Shown here: piece by piece, positions 5,956 to 13,746 of the stretch | Numbering within the stretch: position 1 is the stretch's first letter | How the letters are laid out: each line of letters opens with the position of its first letter | Source of the DNA: Gammaproteobacteria bacterium | GTDB lineage: Bacteria > Pseudomonadota > Gammaproteobacteria > Pseudomonadales > UBA7434 | NCBI GenBank assembly: GCA_024280785.1 | Contig: JAJRPK010000080.1 | Location: forward strand, 1-16,990 | Direction: 5' to 3' | Length of the DNA stretch: 16,990 nucleotides | Notes under the pieces: model-generated | What the model saw: the letters and a program-made list of their open reading frames with translations, nothing else | Told to the model about the DNA's origin: nothing | Database searches by the model: none | Made by a program: the position numbers and the translations under genes

Positions 5956-8841
5956 TTAGGTATTAATAATAATTCGAATAGCTTGAAGGTCGGGCGCGGC
6001 ACTAGCAATATGTGTTAGCGCCTCTGATTGCTGCAGGTCAAAGAAGGCTATTTCTTCGTCGCGAACGGCGCCGTTTAATTGCTTTAATTCTCTCAGTCGC
6101 TGGAGTTCATTGCCTACCGTGGATTCAACTCTTTGCTGGGCTTCTTGAATAAAGGGCATGGCTTTGGTCTCTGCGATGGATTTAGCAGAGGACACCATTT
6201 TTTCTATTTCTTCACGCACTTGTTTAATGATGGCGAGTCGCGTAGATTTTTTAACGTGCTCAGCAAGTTTATTCATTTGTGCGTGTTTAATAACGGTAGT
6301 AAGGTCTTTACCTGTGCTGTCGAGTAAAACCCGGATCGGTGTTGCCGGTAAAAATCTATCAACTTGAAACTTTTTCGGTGCGCTACACTGCATAGCAAAA
6401 AAGCACTCAATCATCAAGGTGCCAGCGGGAATCGATTTTAGTTTTATCGCGCCGATAGCGACGTTGCCGAACTCGGTTCCTAACACCATTTCCATCGACT
6501 CGGTGACCATGGGGTTTTCCCAGGTAATAAAGTCCATATCTTCTCGCGACTGGGCTTTTTCCCGGTTAAATGTAACGGTCACGCCTTCTTCTTTAAGGCC
6601 GGGGAAGTGTCCGGTCAGCATATGTTCGGTTGGGTACAAAACCAAACTGTGTTCAGAGTGAAAATCGTGGTCGACACCAAAAGCGTCGAATAGCATCGTC
6701 ATGTAGGACTGTAAAATGGCGCTGCGTTCGGACTCTTCGATTGAATTAATAACTTTTTCTGCGACTTCTTTATCGCAGGAATTCAGCTCCAGTAATTGGT
6801 CTCTACCATTTTGTAAATCGTTACGAACTTTCTCTGTGTGGATAACTGTATCGGCGAGTAGTGTAGCGAAGGTCTCGCCCGGTGATGAATTGTTGGCACT
6901 TAAAAATTCGGCAAGGCGAGATTCAAAGGCATTGTAAACTGACTGACCGGCCGAGAAACTTTGTGCAAAGGCATTTACGCCCTCGTGGTACCATCGAAAT
7001 AGAGACTCTTGCGCAGAGCCCTCAATGTAAGGTACGTGAATTTGAATATCACTATTTTGACCAATTCGATCAAGTCGCCCAATACGTTGCTCTAATAAAT
7101 CGGGATTGGTGGGCAAATCGAACAGCACTAAGTGATGAGAAAATTGAAAATTTCTTCCTTCGCTGCCAATCTCTGAGCAGATTAATGCTTGGGCGCCGGT
7201 TTCGTTATCGGCAAAATAGGCTGCGGCTCGATCGCGTTCGATAATCGAAAGCCCCTCGTAAAAGGCCGCGCTACGAATGCCGGTGTCAAAGTGCAAGTGC
7301 TTTTCTAAGTCGATTGCCGTATTCGCATTGGCGCAAATAATCAGCACCTTGTCATTGCGATTTTTTCTTAGTAATTCTTCTAGCCAACTCACCCGTGGGT
7401 CTACGTCTAACCAATTCGTACCGGTGCTCTGTAATTCCCGTTCTGGATACAACCCGTTGTTATTGGTGTAAGCCTTAGGCTGTGGAAGAGGGTAGCCGTG
7501 TGGGATTCGGCTGGGAAATCCTTTGATCGCAGCGCGGGTATTTCTAAATAACACCCGGCCGGTGCCGTGCCGGTCTAATAACTGTTTAATAAGAGCCTTG
7601 TTGTGAGCTTTAATATCGGCCGTTTCGCTTTCAGCTTCTAATTTGGCTTCTGCATTGGTGGCATCCGCACCAATAAAGTCTCTCAGCGCGTCGAGTTGCG
7701 CCGAAGTCAAAATTTTGTCATCGGCTAAGCTGCTGACAATATTATTTAGTTGAACGAAATTGGATTGTTCGTCGATAAAGGCTTGCAGGTCGTGAAAACG
7801 TGAGGGGTCTAACAGACGCAAACGAGCGTAGTGGCTTTCGATGCCAACTTGTTCGGGTGTTGCTGTTAATAACAATAGACCGGCACAACGTTGTGACAGT
7901 GATTCGATGACTTGATATTCGGTGCTGGGGCTGTCTGCTGACCACTTTAAGTGATGAGCTTCATCGACGATAACCATATCCCAGTTGGCATCGTCAGCTT
8001 GTTGAGCAATTAAAGGGTCGGAGCAAAGTAAGTCGAGGCTACATAGAATCAGCTGCTCTGAATCAAAGGGATTGGTTTCACCCGCTTCTAACAGTTCGTC
8101 GTAACGGGGCCGATCAAACAGAGAAAAATGCAGATTGAATTTTCTCAGCATTTCCACCAGCCATTGGTGTAACAGTGGCTCGGGCACAACAATTAATGCG
8201 CGGCTAGACAATCCGGTTTGCAGCTGTTGATGCAGGATTAAACCCGCTTCGATAGTTTTTCCCAATCCGACTTCGTCGGCGAGCAATACTCTGGGTGCGA
8301 ATCGCGATGCCACTTCGTGGGCAATGTAAATTTGGTGCGCAAGTAGGTTGGTTCTGGCGCCTAATAAGCCGCGAGCGGGAGAGCGCTGCTGTTGAAAGCG
8401 AAAGTGTAAAGTGGCTGCTCTAAGTTGAAATTCAGTATTTTTGTCGAACTGACCGCTGTAGAGTCGTTGTGTTGGAGAGCTAAGTTGCAGGATGCCCGAT
8501 ATTTTCGGCTCGGGAACGATGTGTTCGGCTCCTTCGCTATCGGTGGTTAAATAGTATTTGAGTCCGTTGAGGTCTTCGACGGCGGCAACCGTTAGCTCAC
8601 ATTGCTTAAGGTCATGCAGTGTGTCGCCGACTTGAAATATGACTCGGGCTAGAGGGGCTGTGTCGGCGGCATAGATACGGTCTTCTTCGACGGCGGGATA
8701 GTTTACCGTGATATGGCGGCCATCTGCTGCCACAACAATACCCAAACCAAGTAGGGGCTCTGCCTGACTGACCCAGCGTTGCCCAACTATGTATTCTTTA
8801 GACAATATCTTTAACTCAGTTCTGATGGGTAATTGACCCAA
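5956..8841 (-). CDS. rapA: RNA polymerase-associated protein RapA (Swi2/Snf2 ATPase)
   Basis: RapA is a DNA-translocating ATPase that binds RNA polymerase core and promotes recycling of polymerase stalled after transcription. The 961 residues compare with 968 in E. coli and are collinear throughout. The N-terminal Tudor-like part begins GQRWVSQAEPLLGLG (20-34). Walker A is ADEVGLGKT at 188-196, motif II is DEAH at 293-296, and motif III is LLTATP at 324-329. The second RecA lobe has NTRAAIKGFP, CSEIGSEGRNFQF and the arginine-finger motif EQRIGRLDRIGQ. The C-terminus ends LQAIRIIINT, matching the E. coli end. The start TTG 8841 directly follows a TAG, with AGGG a few bases upstream. A second TTG at 8805 lies closer to where E. 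coli RapA begins and is the alternative. The gene is transcribed towards the TonB receptor, and the 5645-5955 gap holds no other gene. Confidence 0.97.
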   Translation of the reverse strand: MGQLPIRTELKILSKEYIVGQRWVSQAEPLLGLGIVVAADGRHITVNYPAVEEDRIYAADTAPLARVIFQVGDTLHDLKQCELTVAAVEDLNGLKYYLTTDSEGAEHIVPEPKISGILQLSSPTQRLYSGQFDKNTEFQLRAATLHFRFQQQRSPARGLLGARTNLLAHQIYIAHEVASRFAPRVLLADEVGLGKTIEAGLILHQQLQTGLSSRALIVVPEPLLHQWLVEMLRKFNLHFSLFDRPRYDELLEAGETNPFDSEQLILCSLDLLCSDPLIAQQADDANWDMVIVDEAHHLKWSADSPSTEYQVIESLSQRCAGLLLLTATPEQVGIESHYARLRLLDPSRFHDLQAFIDEQSNFVQLNNIVSSLADDKILTSAQLDALRDFIGADATNAEAKLEAESETADIKAHNKALIKQLLDRHGTGRVLFRNTRAAIKGFPSRIPHGYPLPQPKAYTNNNGLYPERELQSTGTNWLDVDPRVSWLEELLRKNRNDKVLIICANANTAIDLEKHLHFDTGIRSAAFYEGLSIIERDRAAAYFADNETGAQALICSEIGSEGRNFQFSHHLVLFDLPTNPDLLEQRIGRLDRIGQNSDIQIHVPYIEGSAQESLFRWYHEGVNAFAQSFSAGQSVYNAFESRLAEFLSANNSSPGETFATLLADTVIHTEKVRNDLQNGRDQLLELNSCDKEVAEKVINSIEESERSAILQSYMTMLFDAFGVDHDFHSEHSLVLYPTEHMLTGHFPGLKEEGVTVTFNREKAQSREDMDFITWENPMVTESMEMVLGTEFGNVAIGAIKLKSIPAGTLMIECFFAMQCSAPKKFQVDRFLPATPIRVLLDSTGKDLTTVIKHAQMNKLAEHVKKSTRLAIIKQVREEIEKMVSSAKSIAETKAMPFIQEAQQRVESTVGNELQRLRELKQLNGAVRDEEIAFFDLQQSEALTHIASAAPDLQAIRIIINT

Positions 8842-8955
8842 CTACCCTAAAATGGGCCGCGATTCTACCAGATAGTAGGACCGATTGGGGTTGAAAAAAC
8901 CGATCAATTTGAGGTAATTTTAAAGTCAGGGTGGCCTAATTGAATAGCTTTCTAG

Positions 8956-8980
8956 ATCGGCTGAAGAATAGAAAGCCGAT
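8956..8980. other. Small stem-loop upstream of rapA
   Basis: ATCGGCT (8956-8962) and AGCCGAT (8974-8980) form a perfect 7-bp stem around an 11-base loop. It lies between the fba 3' end and the rapA start, about 115 bases upstream of rapA. There is no T-run on either side, so it is not a typical terminator. It could be part of an operator or of the rapA leader; function unknown. Confidence 0.35.
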
Positions 8981-9062
8981 TGGCCTGATTACGGGTGTTA
9001 TGGTCTGAATACTGGCGTGCATCCCGTGGAGGGCGATAACTTATTGGGTAGATAATTCAATG

Positions 9063-9102
9063 TTACGCCATCACTCATTCCCTGAGGGAAGCGATGACGT
9101 AA
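9063..9102 (-). other. Strong stem-loop just downstream of fba
   Basis: TTACGCCATC (9063-9072) pairs with GATGACGTAA (9093-9102) with one mismatch or wobble, and TTCCC (9078-9082) pairs with GGGAA (9086-9090) around TGA. The arms are separated by unequal bulges of 5 and 2 bases. It begins 24 bases after the fba stop in the minus-strand transcript. No T-run follows, so it may be a 3'-end stabilising structure or a Rho-assisted terminator and not a classical intrinsic one. Confidence 0.5.
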
Positions 9103-9125
9103 AGGGGTTAAGCGAGGGCTGTCTG

Positions 9126-10019
9126 CTATGACTTAGAGGCTTGAAAGATATTTTCGATCGAAGTATCCAAGAGGGTGTTGTATTCACTTTCGGATTGCCG
9201 GGCGCTAAGTCCTTCGGTTAAGGCGCGAGAAAAGCTAGCGATCATGTCATGATTCTCGGCGAGTCGGCGATTGGCTTCATCACGCGGGTAGCCACCTGAC
9301 AGGGCAACGACACGAATGACATTAGGATGCTTGATACATTCGCGATAAAAATCGGCTTGTTCGGGCAGGGTCAGTTTCAGCATGACCTTCTGACTGCTGG
9401 CCAGTTGGTTGAGCTGTAACAATAGCTGTTCTTTAAGCAATTCTTCAGCAGACGCTTTCTCTGGACTATTAATATCCACCTCAGGTTCGATGATGGGGAT
9501 TAGGCCGGCTGCGATAATTTGTTTGCCAATATCAAACTGTTGTTGCGTCACTTCAGCGATTCCACCGGCATTGGCCAATTTGATCACCGAACGCATCTTA
9601 GTGCCAAATACATGTTGGGTTTTCGCCTTAGCCAATAAAGCATCCAATTCTGGCATGGGTTTCATTAGCTGAACGCTATTGGCCTCGTCGGCTAGACCTT
9701 TATCTACCTTTAAGAAAGGGACAATATTTTTTTCTTGCCAGAGGTAATCCGCGGTGGTTTTGCCCTCTACGCTCCGGTCTAGTGTGTTCTCAAACAAAAT
9801 GGCGCCAAGGATTCGCTTGCCGTTAAAATGAGGGCAAGTCATGATGCGAGTGCGCATCTGGTGTACCACAGTAAACATTTCTTCTTCGCTGTTATACGTA
9901 TCTTCACCGACTCCGTACAATTTTAGCGCCTTTGGTGTGCTGCCGCCGCTTTGGTCCAAGGCAGCAATAAACCCATCTTGAGTGCAAACTTTGTCGAGTT
10001 GTTGTTCGAATATTGACAT
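9126..10019 (-). CDS. fda: Fructose-bisphosphate aldolase, class I
   Basis: This cytosolic aldolase interconverts fructose-1,6-bisphosphate with glyceraldehyde-3-phosphate and dihydroxyacetone phosphate, in glycolysis and gluconeogenesis. It is the roughly 296-residue bacterial class I type (Schiff-base, metal-independent), like Staphylococcus aureus Fda. The motifs are ALDQSGGSTPKAL (20-32), ILFENTLDR (74-82), FLKVDKGL (102-109), IIEPEVDI (176-183) and VMLKLTLPE (212-220), where Lys215 is the likely Schiff-base lysine; ALSGGYPRDEAN is a phosphate-binding loop. The length of 297 residues is complete. ATG 10019 has no strong ribosome-binding site; an AAGGA lies 13-17 bases ahead. It is divergent from tkt across a 364-bp spacer, which suggests linked regulation with the tkt-epd-pgk group. 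Pseudomonads, as I recall, carry a class II fba after pgk instead. Confidence 0.95.
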   Translation of the reverse strand: MSIFEQQLDKVCTQDGFIAALDQSGGSTPKALKLYGVGEDTYNSEEEMFTVVHQMRTRIMTCPHFNGKRILGAILFENTLDRSVEGKTTADYLWQEKNIVPFLKVDKGLADEANSVQLMKPMPELDALLAKAKTQHVFGTKMRSVIKLANAGGIAEVTQQQFDIGKQIIAAGLIPIIEPEVDINSPEKASAEELLKEQLLLQLNQLASSQKVMLKLTLPEQADFYRECIKHPNVIRVVALSGGYPRDEANRRLAENHDMIASFSRALTEGLSARQSESEYNTLLDTSIENIFQASKS

Positions 10020-10209
10020 GTCGGAGCGTTAAATCCTTGTTGAGTGAAGAAAGGTTGAGTAAATTAGTTTGACTGCCCAGAGAATGAATTTGTACCGTTA
10101 ACTGGGCCATCTAAACAAGTATTTTATTACAAATGATATTAACACAGCCTTAGGCGACAATTAATACAGTCGGGCGTGACAATGTGCAATGTGTAAGGTA
10201 CAAGGCTTA

Positions 10210-10251
10210 ACAAATTGCCGGTCTGGACAAATTGAAGAGCCAAACAAATTG
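10210..10251 (+). repeat. Three ACAAATTG direct repeats at 17-bp pitch
   Basis: ACAAATTG occurs at 10210-10217, 10227-10234 and 10244-10251, each start exactly 17 bases after the last. The intervening 9-mers differ, so this is a spaced motif array and not a simple duplication. The third copy supplies the TTG of a possible -35 box, so a bound protein would touch the polymerase site. A regulator-binding array is the likely meaning; the regulator is unknown. Confidence 0.6.
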
Positions 10252-10277
10252 CCCATTGCCTCGGCTTAAGGGACAAT
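10249..10277 (+). promoter_or_regulatory. Candidate tkt promoter
   Basis: TTGCCC (10249-10254; 4 of 6 bases of the -35 consensus) and GACAAT (10272-10277; 4 of 6 of the -10 consensus) are separated by 17 bases. A start near 10284 would give a leader of about 100 bases. The match is moderate. It is favoured mainly by its position next to the ACAAATTG array. Confidence 0.35.
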
Positions 10278-10383
10278 AGCGCCCCATTTTAAAACCCTTG
10301 AGGCAGTGGAGCCGTATTGCCTTGGAGTAGCTAACTTTCATCCGTTTAACCATATTAACCATAGAGTTTAGGAGAAATCATTA

Positions 10384-12384
10384 ATGGCCTCACGCCGTGA
10401 ACTTGCCAACGCTATTCGTGCCCTGTCGATGGATGCCGTCCAACGAGCCAATTGTGGTCACCCCGGAGCGCCAATGGGCATGGCTGATATTGCGGAAGTA
10501 CTGTGGAATGATTATCTTCAGCACAATCCACAAAATCCCGACTGGTCCAACCGGGACCGCTTTGTGTTGTCGAATGGCCACGGATCGATGCTAATTTATT
10601 CGCTGCTACATTTATCGGGTTACGAGCTTTCCATCGATGAGATCAAAAACTTTCGCAAGCTGCACTCCAAGACTCCGGGGCATCCCGAGTACGGGTATGC
10701 ACCGGGGATTGAAACGACTACCGGCCCACTTGGTCAAGGAATAAGCAATGCAGTGGGGATGGCGGTGGCCGAAAAAGTGTTGGCCGCTCAATTTAATCGC
10801 GACGGACACGAAATTGTTGATCATCACTCCTACGTATTTTTGGGCGATGGCTGCTTGATGGAAGGGATTTCACACGAGGTTTGTTCACTGGCAGGCACCC
10901 TCGGTTTGGGCAAGTTAATTGCCTTTTACGACGATAATGGCATTTCTATCGATGGTGAAGTAGAAGGGTGGTTTACCGATGATACCCCCGCCCGCTTTGG
11001 CGCTTACGGTTGGCAAGTACTCGCTAACGTTGATGGACACGATGCTGATGCGATCAAAGCCGCGATAGAAAGTGCTCGAGCTGAGACGGCTATGCCAACA
11101 TTAATTTGCTGTAAAACGGTTATCGGTTTTGGTTCTCCTAATAAGCAGGGAACCTCCGGTGTTCATGGTGCGGCTCTGGGCGCCGATGAAGTGGCGGCAA
11201 CTCGTGCCGAATTGGGTTGGACTCATGCGCCGTTTGAGATCCCGGATTCTATCTATTCCGGTTGGGATGCAATATCCAAGGGTAAATCGGCCGAAAAGGA
11301 ATGGAATAAACGCTTTGCTGCTTACCAGGCGGCGTATCCCGAATTGGCGGCAGAGTACCGTCGGCGAATCGTTGGAGACTTACCGACTGACTTTAATGAT
11401 AAGGCCAATGCGTATATTGCGCAGTGCCAAGCTAGTGGTGACAACATAGCAACACGAAAGGCTTCTGAAAACTGCCTGAATGCTTATGGGCCCGAATTGC
11501 CCGAATTACTCGGTGGGTCGGCAGATTTAGCGGGTTCGAATAACACTATTTGGTCTGGAGTAAAAGGCATTACCGCCGACGACGCGAGCGGCAACTATCT
11601 GTATTACGGTGTGCGTGAATTCGGTATGTCCGCAATGATGAACGGGATTACCTTGCACGGTGGACTTATGCCTTATGGTGCTACCTTCTTGATGTTCATG
11701 GAATACGCTCGCAATGCAGTTCGTATGGCGGCGCTAATGAAGCAGCGCAGTATTTTTGTTTACACTCACGACTCAATTGGTTTGGGAGAAGACGGCCCTA
11801 CCCACCAACCCGTCGAGCAGTTAACCAGTTTACGCAGTACACCCAACTTAACTACATGGAGGCCCTGCGATACCGTTGAGTCTGCCGTGTCGTGGAAATC
11901 TGCTATTCAAAGTGCCGATGGGCCGACGGCGCTTATCTTTACTCGTCAAGGCTTACCGCATCAGCAGCGAACGGAAGAGCAGGTGGCCGATATTGCGCGC
12001 GGTGGCTATGTATTAATGCAAGAGAGTGGCAATAAAGTGGATGCCATTATTATCTCTACCGGCTCTGAAGTGGGGTTAGCAATGGATGCGGCTAATATTT
12101 TAAGGGATGAAGGCAAAAGTATACGAGTTGTTTCTATGCCATCAACCGATAAGTTTGATCGCCAAGACGCGGCCTATCGAGAAGCGGTATTACCATCAAA
12201 CGTATTGAGTCGTGTGGCAGTCGAAGCGGCTCATGTAGATTTTTGGTACAAGTATGTGGGTCTGGATGGCCGAGTCGTGGGTATGACAACGTTTGGCGAA
12301 TCTGCACCGGCCAGTGACTTATTTAAATACTTTGGTATTACCGTTGACGCGGTGGTAGATGAAGTTCGCTCATTAATTGATTGA
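10384..12384 (+). CDS. tkt: Transketolase
   Basis: Transketolase is a thiamine-diphosphate enzyme that moves two-carbon units between sugar phosphates in the non-oxidative pentose phosphate pathway, producing or using erythrose-4-phosphate. The 666-residue length is standard. Key motifs are GHPGAPMGMADI (25-36) with the substrate-binding His26, SNGHGSMLIY (63-72), and the ThDP/Mg motif GDGCLMEGISHEVCSLAG starting at 154 and closing with the conserved Asn of YDDN near 185. The catalytic Glu412 is in REFGMSAMMNGI. Further on are THDSIGLGEDGPTHQPVEQLTSLR and the C-terminal transketolase domain with STGSEVGLA. ATG 10384 is preceded by TTTAGGAG about 9 bases upstream. epd follows after 72 bases on the same strand and supplies the enzyme that consumes erythrose-4-phosphate, so the two are probably one operon. 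Confidence 0.98.
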   Translation: MASRRELANAIRALSMDAVQRANCGHPGAPMGMADIAEVLWNDYLQHNPQNPDWSNRDRFVLSNGHGSMLIYSLLHLSGYELSIDEIKNFRKLHSKTPGHPEYGYAPGIETTTGPLGQGISNAVGMAVAEKVLAAQFNRDGHEIVDHHSYVFLGDGCLMEGISHEVCSLAGTLGLGKLIAFYDDNGISIDGEVEGWFTDDTPARFGAYGWQVLANVDGHDADAIKAAIESARAETAMPTLICCKTVIGFGSPNKQGTSGVHGAALGADEVAATRAELGWTHAPFEIPDSIYSGWDAISKGKSAEKEWNKRFAAYQAAYPELAAEYRRRIVGDLPTDFNDKANAYIAQCQASGDNIATRKASENCLNAYGPELPELLGGSADLAGSNNTIWSGVKGITADDASGNYLYYGVREFGMSAMMNGITLHGGLMPYGATFLMFMEYARNAVRMAALMKQRSIFVYTHDSIGLGEDGPTHQPVEQLTSLRSTPNLTTWRPCDTVESAVSWKSAIQSADGPTALIFTRQGLPHQQRTEEQVADIARGGYVLMQESGNKVDAIIISTGSEVGLAMDAANILRDEGKSIRVVSMPSTDKFDRQDAAYREAVLPSNVLSRVAVEAAHVDFWYKYVGLDGRVVGMTTFGESAPASDLFKYFGITVDAVVDEVRSLID

Positions 12385-12456
12385 CACTGTGAATGCGTTG
12401 AATTGTGAGCATCTTTACTTGATGACCTATGTGCCGGAATCGAAAGGTGCTAATCA

Positions 12457-13521
12457 GTGCGTATAGCCATTAATGGTTATGGGCGAGTAGGTCGCTGCAT
12501 TTTGCGCGCTTGGTATGAGCGTCAGGACGCTGATAGATCATCCGATAAAGAATCGGCGACCAAGGAACTGTCTACGAAAGAATCGTCCACAAAAGGTCTG
12601 GCTATCGTAGCAATAAACGAGATAGCCTCACAAGAGGCTGTCACTTACCTAACGACTTTCGATAGTACCCACGGGCGCTTTCCCGCTGCCGTCTCTAACA
12701 AAGATGACTCTCTACTAATAGCCCAATACGCTATTGCGTTGTATCAGCAGGCTGATCACAGAGAGTTGCCGTGGGGCGAGCTAGCTGTTGATTTGGTGTT
12801 AGAGTGCACCGGAAAAATTACGACGATGGGGGTAGCCGAACAACATATAAAAGCTGGGGCGCGGCAAGTTTTATTGTCTAACCCCGGGGAGGCCAAAATC
12901 CCGGCGTTAGTTTATGGGGTTAATCACCAGCAAGCCCATGGTGATATGCCGGTTTTATCGGCGGCCTCTTGCACCAGTAATGCTTTGGTTCCAGTGTTGT
13001 CGGTATTGGATGAAGCCTTTGGAATAGAGAACGGTGTCATCACCACCATTCATGCATCAATGCACGATCAGCCGGTGATCGACGCTTACCATAGTTCAGA
13101 TTTACGCCGCAATCGGGCAGCATCACAATCTATTATCCCGGTCGACACAGCATTGGCGCAAGGCATTGGCCGCATTTTGCCAAAATTGCAGGGAAAATTT
13201 GTCGCCCATGCTCTTAGAGTCCCGGTCAATAATGTCTCGGCATTAAACGTTACTATTAACCTCAGTAAAAAAATTACTGTCGAACAGGTGAACGAATGTT
13301 TAAGGCTGGCAGCAGAGCAGCAGTTGTTGGGTATACTCGGCTATACCGAGGCGTTATTGGCCTCTTGCGATTTTAATCACGACTCCCATTCGGGAATCGT
13401 AGATGCGCAACAAACTCGGGTGAGTATGGCTAAGACGGTAAATATTTTAATTTGGTTTGATAACGAGTGGGCTTTCGCCAACCGAATGCTCGATTTGGCT
13501 CTATATTTGAAAGACAGCTGA
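12457..13521 (+). CDS. epd: D-erythrose-4-phosphate dehydrogenase (GAPDH superfamily) with a repeat insertion
   Basis: Epd oxidises erythrose-4-phosphate to 4-phosphoerythronate with NAD+, the first step of pyridoxal-phosphate synthesis by the DXP-dependent route; GAPDH activity is possible but less likely. The NAD-binding motif is AINGYGRVGR (4-13). The catalytic Cys172 is in SAASCTSNA, where most relatives have SCTTN, and His199 is in TTIHASMHDQ. The segment MHDQPVIDAYH...DLRRNRAASQSIIPVDT is characteristic of Epd over glycolytic GAPDH, and WFDNEWAFANRMLDLAL ends the protein. At 354 residues it is longer than E. coli Epd (about 339). The excess is an S/T/K/E-rich insertion between the first helix and LAIVAINEIA, containing four 5-residue repeats. 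GTG 12457 is the start, with AAAGG about 10 bases ahead. The tkt-epd-pgk order supports the assignment. Confidence 0.93.
   Translation: MRIAINGYGRVGRCILRAWYERQDADRSSDKESATKELSTKESSTKGLAIVAINEIASQEAVTYLTTFDSTHGRFPAAVSNKDDSLLIAQYAIALYQQADHRELPWGELAVDLVLECTGKITTMGVAEQHIKAGARQVLLSNPGEAKIPALVYGVNHQQAHGDMPVLSAASCTSNALVPVLSVLDEAFGIENGVITTIHASMHDQPVIDAYHSSDLRRNRAASQSIIPVDTALAQGIGRILPKLQGKFVAHALRVPVNNVSALNVTINLSKKITVEQVNECLRLAAEQQLLGILGYTEALLASCDFNHDSHSGIVDAQQTRVSMAKTVNILIWFDNEWAFANRMLDLALYLKDS
12541..12600 (+). repeat. Four in-frame 15-bp tandem repeats inside epd
   Basis: Exactly 60 bases make four 15-base units encoding SDKES, ATKEL, STKES and STKGL (residues 29-48). Units 1 and 3 end AAAGAATCG, while 2 and 4 end in a CTG leucine codon, so the pattern can also be read as two 30-base units. 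The length keeps frame. It falls between the first alpha helix and the second strand of the Rossmann fold, a surface position that should tolerate a loop. It looks like slippage expansion. Confidence 0.85.
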
Positions 13522-13527
13522 CGTTGC

Positions 13528-13658
13528 TACTGAGGCTCTTGAAAAGAATACCCTTTATTTCAAGACCGTTGCTGGCAGGGATGCCAGCGTCGAACTATAG
13601 GGACATATTTATGTGTGTCTTGAAATAAAGGGTATTCTTTTCAAGAGACTTATTAGTA
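13528..13658. repeat. Palindromic MITE-like element, copy A, between epd and pgk
   Basis: Perfect 31-bp inverted arms lie at 13536-13566 and 13617-13647, starting CTCTTGAAAAGAATACCC. They enclose a 50-bp core (13567-13616) that begins CGTTGCTGGCAGGGATGCC. The core has its own hairpin, GCTGGCA/TGCCAGC around GGGA (13571-13588). Each arm also contains a local palindrome, TCTTGAAA...TTTCAAGA, so the RNA could fold as one long stem or as three hairpins. Outer flanks TACTGAGG and CTTATTAGTA extend the symmetry imperfectly, and a TA lies at each end. No protein is encoded. A second copy with inverted core is at 16731-16864. It sits inside the probable tkt-epd-pgk transcript. Confidence 0.85.
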
Positions 13659-13746
13659 ACTCTTGTAGAACGTGTTATCGGTTGTTTTCATCGATACGCG
13701 CTACGGCATAATTTGTTAGGGTATTAATTCTTGGGGTGATAGATCT

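Larger units (their letters stand above)
10020..10383. promoter_or_regulatory. Divergent fba/tkt control region
   Basis: This 364-bp spacer must hold both divergent promoters. It contains three ACAAATTG motifs with exact 17-bp spacing (10210, 10227, 10244) and related ACAAT words at 10157, 10179 and 10273. An inverted pair ATTTGTA (10088-10094) and TACAAAT (10128-10134) lies on the fba side. A 9-bp tandem TTAACCATA occupies 10346-10363 in the tkt leader. I looked for the HexR palindrome (TGTAAT/ATTACA type), which controls many gammaproteobacterial tkt/epd/pgk genes, and found only a single half, ATTACA near 10126-10131. No small gene is evident. Confidence 0.5.

Noticed and set aside
5817..6008. 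63-codon minus-strand frame downstream of and overlapping the rapA 3' end
   Set aside because: It is out of frame with rapA, low in complexity and without family features. The rapA C-terminus is complete, so this is not a displaced end of rapA.
10115..10135. Possible HexR operator upstream of tkt/fba
   Set aside because: Only the right half, ATTACA, matches the palindrome; the left half does not.
13528..13658. Copy A as a simple intrinsic terminator
   Set aside because: No T-run follows either arm. The shared 50-bp core, the inverted second copy and the extended flanks are better explained by a repeat element, although termination by the hairpin remains possible.
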